Virus record (IMG/VR): IMGVR_UViG_3300009537_000154
Span: 1 to 25,851 of that record
Reading direction: 5' to 3' (one strand)
DNA: 25,851 nt
Source: a virus
Within the stretch, counting starts at the first letter, position 1, and every line of letters begins with the position of its first letter. Shown piece after piece: positions 21,743 through 25,851 of this stretch. The notes beneath the pieces are model-generated. The model saw only the letters and a list, made by a program, of their open reading frames with translations. It was not told where the DNA came from and did no database searches. Both the position numbers and the translations under genes were made by a program.

Positions 21743-22153
21743 TCAATGGCGAGAAAGCATAAAAACTCTTTCGTTGCCAACGCATAAATCCCCGCTATTC
21801 GAGATATCAACAATCAAGGCATATTCTTTAGGATTTCCCTTTTTTTGTCCATACTTCCATACGATTCTTTCGTCGCCGTCGGCCCTGCCTGGCTTGAGGC
21901 CCGGGACTAGAAGGTCGGCGATGATGTCACGTATTTTCTTTAAAGCCGCTTGCAGGTTGTCGCCATCAAGCTGGCGGGGGGCTACCCGGGTGAGGGTGAC
22001 GGTAACGGGGAGGAGGGGAGTTTCTTTTAGCTGCTGCATCCAAGCGCCGGTGAGGGCGAGAAAATAATTCTTATGTCTTTTATTCTTCTTGCTCCAATGT
22101 TCCCGAAGGTTGGATTCTGACTCGATTCGGAGGGGGATGTTTAAAATAGGCAT
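21743..22153 (-). CDS. RusA-like Holliday-junction resolvase
   Basis: A 136-residue protein. Residues 9-30 (RIESESNLREHWSKKNKRHK) and the strand VTVTLTRVAPRQLDGDNLQA (50-69) then IRDIIADLLVPG are the pattern of phage RusA-type resolvases, with acidic residues D63, D65, D80 and D92/D94 in positions fitting the metal site. DERIVWKYGQKKG and EYALIVDI close the core. About 17 extra residues follow the core (SGDLCVGNERVFMLSRH). RusA enzymes cut four-way junctions during recombination or before packaging. It is last in the leftward accessory cluster and starts inside a hairpin. Confidence 0.75.
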   Translation of the reverse strand: MPILNIPLRIESESNLREHWSKKNKRHKNYFLALTGAWMQQLKETPLLPVTVTLTRVAPRQLDGDNLQAALKKIRDIIADLLVPGLKPGRADGDERIVWKYGQKKGNPKEYALIVDISNSGDLCVGNERVFMLSRH

Positions 22154-22173
22154 AGGATTTTTATAGCCTATTT
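22144..22173 (-). promoter_or_regulatory. Start-codon hairpin of the RusA-like gene
   Basis: AAATAGGC (22173-22166) pairs with GCCTATTT (22151-22144) on the leftward transcript, an 8-bp perfect stem across a 14-base AT-rich loop. The right arm begins with the G of the ATG. No Shine-Dalgarno site is visible, so initiation may depend on opening this hairpin or on coupling from upstream. Confidence 0.5.
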
Positions 22174-22176
22174 CTT

Positions 22177-22878
22177 TTAAACTTTCAATTTATTTTTGTC
22201 CCATAGTTCTTTCCAATACATGCAATGGATTTCCGCATACTCCCTGGGATTTAGTCCATAGGAGCCAAAACACATACCGCGATTTACTTCTATCAAAAGT
22301 TGTTCTCCATTGGAGGTTTCTCCAACATCAAAACAATAACTACTGTGTCCAATATCTACAGATTCTATATCTTCAATTAATTTTATGGGCGGCTGTTTTT
22401 TCCAATCACCTCTATATTGCCTCACATCAATCACTTTTCGATTTAACACAAAACATCGCCATTCATGTGCAATATTTTTATACTCTTGGCACCAAACAGG
22501 GACAGTATCATACAAATGTAGAAACATTAATGGATCAAATAGCTGTGGTTTAAATATGCCTTTTTCAAAAGGCTTGATGAAATAACCATTTTTTTCTTCT
22601 TTGAGAATCGTTACCACATTTGTTATTTGAATGTCCCTTTTGTAAAAGGATGCCAATTCATTAGGAAAATCCCCTATGAAAAAATCCTTTTTTTGTGCGT
22701 TTTTTTTCCATAGTTCCAAGCATCTTTTGTCACCGACGACTATATACGATTCATAACTTTCAGGTATTTGGTAAATGCTTTCATATTTTATGATTTCGAT
22801 TCCGAGATAAGTTAAGCCGGAGACAAGTTTTCTTAAATCGTAATCATCTGATAGCGCAGGAAATGTAATAGCAATCAT
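22177..22878 (-). CDS. ATP-grasp ligase-like protein, probably R2K clade
   Basis: A 233-residue protein. ATP-grasp hallmarks include a Lys after the first fold (YFIKPFEKGIF, K102), EWRCFVLNRKVIDVRQYRGD (R141 onward), and the metal-binding end CFDVG (D184) with IEVNRG (E197, N199). The short N-terminal half and conserved Arg plus two Lys match the R2K clade, which is known from phages and predicted to ligate amino acids or peptides onto proteins. The start ATGA-overlaps the 51-residue lipoprotein, so the pair is co-translated. A substrate is not identified. Other ATP-grasp ligases are possible. Confidence 0.72.
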   Translation of the reverse strand: MIAITFPALSDDYDLRKLVSGLTYLGIEIIKYESIYQIPESYESYIVVGDKRCLELWKKNAQKKDFFIGDFPNELASFYKRDIQITNVVTILKEEKNGYFIKPFEKGIFKPQLFDPLMFLHLYDTVPVWCQEYKNIAHEWRCFVLNRKVIDVRQYRGDWKKQPPIKLIEDIESVDIGHSSYCFDVGETSNGEQLLIEVNRGMCFGSYGLNPREYAEIHCMYWKELWDKNKLKV

Positions 22879-23030
22879 ATTTTTGGAGCTAGGTCGGCGG
22901 TGGCCGTCACATCAGGCGATGCAGCTTGCTGCTCGTCGATCATGTCCGTAGCGGTTCCCTCGCTATGTATCATGTTAATCGAGTAGGTGCAGGAGGTCAA
23001 TAGGAGTAGAAGGGGGATAAATTTCAACAT
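22875..23030 (-). CDS. 51-residue lipoprotein
   Basis: The frame starts at ATG 23030 with AAGG seven bases upstream. The N-terminus MLKFIPLLLLLTSC is a short signal with lipobox LTSC; cleavage before Cys14 would leave a 38-residue lipidated peptide rich in Thr, Asp, Ala and Ile (SEGTATDMIDEQQAASPDV). The ATGA overlap couples it to the ATP-grasp gene. Size and lipidation are like outer-membrane spanin subunits or superinfection exclusion lipoproteins, but no Pro-rich stretch typical of Rz1 is seen. Confidence 0.75.
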   Translation of the reverse strand: MLKFIPLLLLLTSCTYSINMIHSEGTATDMIDEQQAASPDVTATADLAPKI

Positions 23031-23043
23031 ATGATGCCTTTGG

Positions 23044-23229
23044 TTAATCCGGTTTCAGATTATTTTGTTTTAATCGTGTGCATTCGGGACAATTCTTATC
23101 ATGTTTATATGAGTTATCTGATTTAGTTCTCAAATAAATATGATTATTTATAATTCTTATCTCATCGTGGGGCATATCTTCACAACTTGTAAAAAAAAGT
23201 AATAGAAGGATCAAATATTTATTTTTCAA
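23044..23229 (-). CDS. 61-residue lipoprotein with CxxC pair
   Basis: A TTG start at 23229 overlaps the previous stop (TTGA). Sequence MKNKYLILLLLFFTSC is a compact signal and lipobox FTSC, giving a mature peptide from Cys16 of 46 residues. It has a charged middle (EDMPHDEIRIINNHIYLRTK) and a late CPEC that could bind metal or form a disulphide. It lies 13 bases upstream of the second lipoprotein gene. A TTG start is less common, so the exact start is uncertain, but the lipobox supports this frame. Confidence 0.72.
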   Translation of the reverse strand: MKNKYLILLLLFFTSCEDMPHDEIRIINNHIYLRTKSDNSYKHDKNCPECTRLKQNNLKPD

Positions 23230-23567
23230 AATGGTAGCGCTTCTTCTTCGGGTGCTTTATAAGCTGCTTGCTTGGGAGTATACACACTATTGGCTTGAAT
23301 TTTGTGTGCGTTGATGATCTCACGATAGAGGTTTTCCCGGGCGTAGTTGCTGTCTGGTGAGGAGCATGGCAGCCAGCTTTGTTCACCGTTTTGTATACAC
23401 AGCAGGTTTGCGGTGCAGGGGAAAATGCCTGAGCCGTCCTTGCGGGGCGTCACTTTGTAGCGTAGGAGGTGCTTGTCGCCCGATTGAAGGGTTGCCATGA
23501 TCTCGACGATCGCGAGACAATTCGCTTCATTTTGTGGGATGATATTTACGATTTCATAATCTTTCAT
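23226..23567 (-). CDS. Unknown protein with SSB-like acidic C-terminal tip
   Basis: A 113-residue protein, start ATG 23567 overlapping the preceding gene by ATGA. The body (AIVEIMATLQSGDKHLLRYK, VTPRKDGSGIFPCTANLLC, NGEQSWLPC, NLYREIINAHK) vaguely resembles small SpoVG-like or phage replication-associated beta/alpha proteins. The C-terminus APEEEALPF ends in acidic residues followed by hydrophobic-Pro-Phe, the form of the SSB tail that docks replication and repair proteins. It may be a single-strand-binding-like or SSB-mimicking factor. Evidence is a pattern only. Confidence 0.6.
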   Translation of the reverse strand: MKDYEIVNIIPQNEANCLAIVEIMATLQSGDKHLLRYKVTPRKDGSGIFPCTANLLCIQNGEQSWLPCSSPDSNYARENLYREIINAHKIQANSVYTPKQAAYKAPEEEALPF

Positions 23568-23788
23568 TCTTTTTCCTTGTTAAAATGTTCTGTTATTTCG
23601 TCCATAATTTTCACTAAATCATCATATTTTCCACTTATCATAACATATTCTTCGCTAGTCAAACGAATTGTTAGAACCGATGTCTTAGGGTTTTTGTGTA
23701 ATTCTAGATATTTAATATAGTCGATGCTAACGAGTAAATCGTTATTGATTCTTACAAATCCATTATTCAAAAATGTACAACTATTCAT
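23564..23788 (-). CDS. Small strand-rich protein, paralogue of the gene at 24441
   Basis: A 74-residue protein. It begins MNSCTFLNNGFVRINNDLLV and has SIDYIKYLELHKNP, VLTIRLTSEEYVMISGKYDD and LVKIMDEITEHFNKEKE. The order NGF-(V/I)-(R/K)-I, a YI-(K/Q) strand, L-x-I/M strand, then EIM helix also occurs in the 78-residue product of 24441-24677. The pattern faintly recalls FlbD or LytTR-like beta folds. ATG 23788 lies seven bases after the previous stop, with an A-rich leader and no clear ribosome-binding site. Its end overlaps the next start as ATGA. Confidence 0.65.
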   Translation of the reverse strand: MNSCTFLNNGFVRINNDLLVSIDYIKYLELHKNPKTSVLTIRLTSEEYVMISGKYDDLVKIMDEITEHFNKEKE

Positions 23789-23795
23789 TTTTTTT

Positions 23796-24014
23796 CTATT
23801 TTTTTCTTTGGGCTGTCATGCCGGTATCTTGCATAAATTTGCTAAAGTTTATTTTATCCTGCGGCCATCTAAAGGTGATGACGTCTTTCGTGGGCGTGAA
23901 CGGCTCGTCGCTGATGATGGTGTAGCCACGTCCCTGGTAGTGTGCGATGGTGGCCGCCCGTTCATCTTTCGGGACTAGCTTAATGTCCGTGTAATAGGGG
24001 TCAACAGGATTCAC
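23796..24014 (-). CDS. Small unknown protein
   Basis: A 72-residue protein from GTG 24014, which overlaps the previous stop as GTGA; GGAG is eight bases upstream. It begins MNPVDPYYTDIKLVPKDERA, has ATIAHYQGRGYTIISDEPFT and ends INFSKFMQDTGMTAQRKK. A helix followed by a GRGYTII strand suggests a small alpha/beta domain. GC-richer than the neighbouring 74-residue gene. No family is recognised. Confidence 0.62.
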   Translation of the reverse strand: MNPVDPYYTDIKLVPKDERAATIAHYQGRGYTIISDEPFTPTKDVITFRWPQDKINFSKFMQDTGMTAQRKK

Positions 24015-24187
24015 AAAATGTTCTCCGGCAGTGATTTAGGTTCTTCGGGTTCTGGGTGATTTTCTGCGTATTCAATATATTTTGCAGTTACTTGCTCAAA
24101 ATTTAGCATATTTAGGTGATAAGCTGTGTATAGTCCCAAAATTATCACGATAGCGGTTATTACTAAAATGTCTGCGGATTTTTCCAT
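24011..24187 (-). CDS. 58-residue single-TM microprotein
   Basis: The likely start is ATG 24187, two bases after the stop of the preceding micro-ORF; a start 72 bases earlier would overlap the entire middle of that ORF. Residues 6-24 (DILVITAIVIILGLYTAYH) are a membrane helix. A soluble C-terminal half follows with LNFEQVTAKYIEYAEN and a Pro/Glu-rich end (HPEPEEPKSLPENIL). No Cys or signal cleavage site. It is the third of three consecutive small membrane proteins. A lysis or host-membrane role is possible but unproven. Confidence 0.65.
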   Translation of the reverse strand: MEKSADILVITAIVIILGLYTAYHLNMLNFEQVTAKYIEYAENHPEPEEPKSLPENIL

Positions 24188-24189
24188 TT

Positions 24190-24318
24190 TTACCAAAGTA
24201 TTGCTATTTTCCAAATCCAACAACAGATGCCGAGCAGCGTCCAGAGGCCAATGCCCCATAGGATCGTCCGGCCGATCATGTCCACAGCCCTGATCTTTTC
24301 TCTATCGTCGTCAAACAT
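24190..24318 (-). CDS. 42-residue single-TM microprotein
   Basis: ATG 24318 overlaps the preceding micro-ORF by 8 bases. The N-terminus is charged (MFDDDREKIRAVDM), followed by GRTILWGIGLWTLLGICCWI and WKIAILW, a Trp- and Leu-rich membrane helix. This is the format of very small holin-like or toxin-like peptides. No clear ribosome-binding site is seen; re-initiation after the previous stop is likely. High GC in an otherwise AT-rich cluster. Confidence 0.62.
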   Translation of the reverse strand: MFDDDREKIRAVDMIGRTILWGIGLWTLLGICCWIWKIAILW

Positions 24319-24421
24319 ATGCCGCCAGCCACGAGATGCAATAAAAGGCGAAGACGATAGCGCAGCAGGCAGACCAGGCCAGGACGGCCCACAGGGCTTT
24401 AGTGCTGTTCATGTGGGTCAT
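24311..24421 (-). CDS. 36-residue single-TM microprotein
   Basis: The frame starts at ATG 24421 (or ATG 24412) and ends TGA at 24311. It reads MTHMNSTKALWAVLAWSACC and then AIVFAFYCISWLAAYV, nearly all membrane helix with three Cys residues. The ribosome-binding site is weak and the gene follows the 78-residue gene by 19 bases. The overlap with the 42-residue frame, and again very high GC for the area, suggest the two evolved as a unit. No function is assigned. Confidence 0.58.
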   Translation of the reverse strand: MTHMNSTKALWAVLAWSACCAIVFAFYCISWLAAYV

Positions 24422-24440
24422 TAATTTAATTTGTCGATTA

Positions 24441-24677
24441 TTATTTAACACAATCTGGCTCAGAATAGGTAATAATCGCTTTCATAATCTCTTGTAATTT
24501 TTCATAGGAGTCTTCAATAGTTAAATATATCTCTCCTGACATTTTCATTTTAAGATAATATTCTCCATCCATTAATCTTTCTTGTTTAATATGTTGTATA
24601 TATTTTACATTGATAATGTTTAGGTCGCCGATTTTAATAAAACCATTTCTAAAACATTTGGGATATTCTGATGTCAT
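24441..24677 (-). CDS. Small strand-rich protein, paralogue of the gene at 23564
   Basis: A 78-residue protein. ATG 24677 overlaps the RHH-like gene's stop (ATGA) and has AAGGA nine bases upstream. It begins MTSEYPKCFRNGFIKIGDLN, has IINVKYIQHIKQERLMDGEY, YLKMKMSGEIYLTIEDSYEK and LQEIMKAIITYSEPDCVK. Its core NGFIKI, VKYIQ, EIY-LTI, LQEIMKAI aligns position for position with the 74-residue product at 23564-23788. A diverged duplicate pair; no family is certain. Confidence 0.65.
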   Translation of the reverse strand: MTSEYPKCFRNGFIKIGDLNIINVKYIQHIKQERLMDGEYYLKMKMSGEIYLTIEDSYEKLQEIMKAIITYSEPDCVK

Positions 24678-24841
24678 TTGTTTTTTTCCTTCTTTTCCTC
24701 TTCGTCTAGATGTCGTATAATTTTGTCAAGCACCCATGAATGTTTTGATTTAAATTGCTGGTGATTTTCGATAGCTTTTCCGATTCGGTCGAGGGTTTCA
24801 CGGCGCAGCCGGATGTGGAAGCAGCAGTATGGGTTAGTCAT
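24674..24841 (-). CDS. Ribbon-helix-helix-like small protein
   Basis: ATG 24841 overlaps the previous stop by 8 bases; an upstream in-frame GTG (24859) lacks a ribosome-binding site. The 55 residues read MTNPYCCFHIRLRRETLDRI, then GKAIENHQQFKSKHSWVLDK and IIRHLDEEEKKEKNK. A basic strand (FHIRLRR), helix 1 (ETLDRIGKAIEN), loop, helix 2 (HSWVLDKIIRHLDE) fits an RHH DNA-binding protein. It could repress this cluster; a candidate operator was not found. Confidence 0.6.
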   Translation of the reverse strand: MTNPYCCFHIRLRRETLDRIGKAIENHQQFKSKHSWVLDKIIRHLDEEEKKEKNK

Positions 24842-25271
24842 GGGATTTGTCCATATCACTTTTTGTTAAACAATTACAAATAGGACATTTATCAAATTTA
24901 AGTAGTTTAATTTTAGAAGGTAAAACAGCGCCAAATCCGTAGTGATGGTATCCAATTTCTACAGACTGATCGGGAAAAACATCAAAATAATATTCTTTGA
25001 CCTGGTAAGGTTCGGGTATTTTTATATCTTTTTTTTGCTCTTTATTTTCTGGTATTTGTGGCATATATATCCAATATTTGACTTCTGGGTATGAAGTATC
25101 TTTATCTTCATTCAGGAAAGCAAGCTCAGAAGAAGTCAAATAATCATAAATCAATTGTGTTATTTTGCTTCTAATAAGATAACCATCAATATTTAGCCAT
25201 TCCATTTTTACAATGACTTTTGAGCCTGGGATAGGTTGTTCAAGTGCAAAATCTTTCCAAAATTGTATCAT
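24834..25271 (-). CDS. DUF551-like protein with zinc-knuckle C-terminus (copy B)
   Basis: A 145-residue protein. ATG 25271 is chosen: it overlaps the preceding stop as ATGA and has GGAG nine bases upstream. The N-terminal part MIQFWKDFALEQPIPGSKVI, then VKMEWLNIDGYLIRSK, and YWIYMPQIPENKEQKKDI recalls DUF551-like phage proteins (Trp, P-x-P-x-x-x-V-I-V, strand, closing W-x-x-x-P). The C-terminus has FDKCPICNCLTKSD, a likely half zinc site. It has the same architecture as the preceding gene but is much longer. Function unknown. Confidence 0.62.
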   Translation of the reverse strand: MIQFWKDFALEQPIPGSKVIVKMEWLNIDGYLIRSKITQLIYDYLTSSELAFLNEDKDTSYPEVKYWIYMPQIPENKEQKKDIKIPEPYQVKEYYFDVFPDQSVEIGYHHYGFGAVLPSKIKLLKFDKCPICNCLTKSDMDKSHD

Positions 25272-25579
25272 GAATCTTCTCCGCATAGAGGGCAAAAATT
25301 GAGATAATGTTGTTCTTTACCTTTCATCCACAAATAAACATCTTCGATTCTTTTGCAGGTGATATCACCTTTTTGGCAAACATGATCATTCGGAAGGATT
25401 GGAAGGGGGTGAGGGATAGTTGTCCAAGCAATAAAATCTTCAAAATCCCATGTGGAACCTCCACAATCGACCCATTCATCATCAACATTTCTCACAATAA
25501 TTAAATCATTTTTTCCAATCATAACTACAATACGATCATGATCTGGCATTGGGTAGTCTTTGCAAAGCTTCCATTCCAT
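25268..25579 (-). CDS. DUF551-like protein with zinc-knuckle C-terminus (copy A)
   Basis: A 103-residue protein with AAGGA six bases before ATG 25579. Residues 1-62 (MEWKLCKDYPMPDHDRIVVM, NDLIIVRNVDDEWVDCGG, FIAWTTIPHPLPILP) match DUF551: leading W, P-x-x-x-D-x-I-V-V strand, W-x-D, and closing AW-x-x-(I/L)P. The C-terminus adds HVCQKGDITC and FCPLCGEDS, forming two Cys pairs typical of a zinc ribbon. It overlaps copy B by ATGA. DUF551 is common in phages without a known function. Confidence 0.68.
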   Translation of the reverse strand: MEWKLCKDYPMPDHDRIVVMIGKNDLIIVRNVDDEWVDCGGSTWDFEDFIAWTTIPHPLPILPNDHVCQKGDITCKRIEDVYLWMKGKEQHYLNFCPLCGEDS

Positions 25580-25598
25580 AGCTTTCCTTTTTGGTCCT

Positions 25599-25628
25599 AT
25601 TATACAACACTTTCGGGATTTTCCGCAA
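25599..25628 (-). promoter_or_regulatory. Leftward promoter of the accessory cluster
   Basis: TTGCGG (25628-25623), 18 bases, TATAAT (25604-25599). The consensus -10 and a -35 like those of P1 and P2 support the call. It overlaps the last codons of the 76-residue gene, with a start site about 13 bases before ATG 25579. Confidence 0.6.
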
Positions 25629-25830
25629 GGGATTTTTCCAGTTTATAATCGATATATTTTGAAATATTTTCATAATAGTAATCAGCAATTTGGTAATCAT
25701 CAAAAACGCCAAGCATTAGGCAGCCACCGTCAATGGACATATTCGCCAGCGCCATACGACTAATTCGTACAAGAGATTCTAACGTTACAATCATCAGTGT
25801 ATTTTGATTATTTTTTTCGACCATGACCAC
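25600..25830 (-). CDS. Small unknown protein
   Basis: A 76-residue protein from GTG 25830, or 74 residues from ATG 25824, with no strong ribosome-binding site for either. It begins MVMVEKNNQNTLMIVTLESL, has RISRMALANMSIDGGCLMLG, DDYQIADYYYENISKYIDYK and ends EKSLAENPESVV. A Tyr-rich helix in the centre is notable. The gene may start further upstream beyond the window edge only if a stop-free extension exists; just 21 bases remain. No family is recognised. Confidence 0.58.
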   Translation of the reverse strand: MVMVEKNNQNTLMIVTLESLVRISRMALANMSIDGGCLMLGVFDDYQIADYYYENISKYIDYKLEKSLAENPESVV

Positions 25831-25851
25831 GACGGCCCAGGTTTTTGTTAA

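Noticed and set aside
24188-24259. 82-residue version of the 58-residue membrane gene
   Set aside because: The 24 extra residues overlap a better-supported membrane micro-ORF in another frame, and the shorter start follows that ORF's stop by two bases.
22875-24421. Full lysis cassette
   Set aside because: Small membrane proteins and lipoproteins are present, but there is no endolysin and no coiled-coil inner spanin, so the call was not made.

Overview
The window looks like about half of the genome of a short-tailed (podovirus-type) bacteriophage, either free or integrated. It carries an uninterrupted leftward packaging and virion block: small and large terminase, portal, scaffold, N4-gp56-type major capsid protein, adaptor, nozzle, fibre-like proteins and probable ejection proteins. 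There is no tape measure, tube or sheath gene between head and tail genes, which argues for a short tail. Two tiny genes with lipobox signal peptides suggest a Gram-negative host. No integrase, DNA polymerase, RNA polymerase, tRNA or clear endolysin is visible, and no host gene anchors the taxonomy, so the host is left open.

Layout. (1) 1-1472, leftward: the N-terminal 490 residues of a repetitive Ala/Thr/Gly-rich fibre-like protein that runs off the left edge. (2) 1473-3097, rightward: an AT-rich island set into the leftward late block, with a 50-aa ribbon-helix-helix protein, a P63C-domain protein, an 82-aa unknown and a 17-aa hydrophobic micro-ORF; it looks like a moron. (3) 3056-19424, leftward: the late block, transcribed from terS through terL, portal, scaffold and capsid to tail and ejection proteins, with stop/start overlaps at many junctions and an HNH endonuclease inserted just after the capsid gene. 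(4) 19425-19595: a divergent promoter region. (5) 19596-21703, rightward: eight small genes under two near-identical promoters (TTGCGA-N17-TATGCT, extended -10), with repeated hairpin-plus-Shine-Dalgarno cassettes between genes. (6) 21743-25830, leftward: a compact run of fifteen small genes, nearly all overlapping or touching. These include a RusA-like resolvase, a probable R2K-type ATP-grasp ligase, two tiny lipoproteins, three consecutive single-TM microproteins, a second RHH-like protein, a protein with an SSB-like C-terminal tip, and two pairs of diverged paralogues.

How it works together (inference). The promoters at 19473-19555 probably split transcription into rightward small, presumably early, genes and the leftward virion operon; a leftward promoter at 25599-25628 serves the accessory cluster. 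Seven genes shorter than 60 codons (1565, 3044, 14999, 20176, 22875, 24190 and 24311) are called from start, ribosome-binding site and overlap evidence. Several start codons are moved downstream to where a ribosome-binding site and stop/start overlap support them. The least explained parts are the repeated hairpin cassettes, the three-stem-loop element before the portal gene, and the ATP-grasp/lipoprotein/micro-membrane gene cluster.
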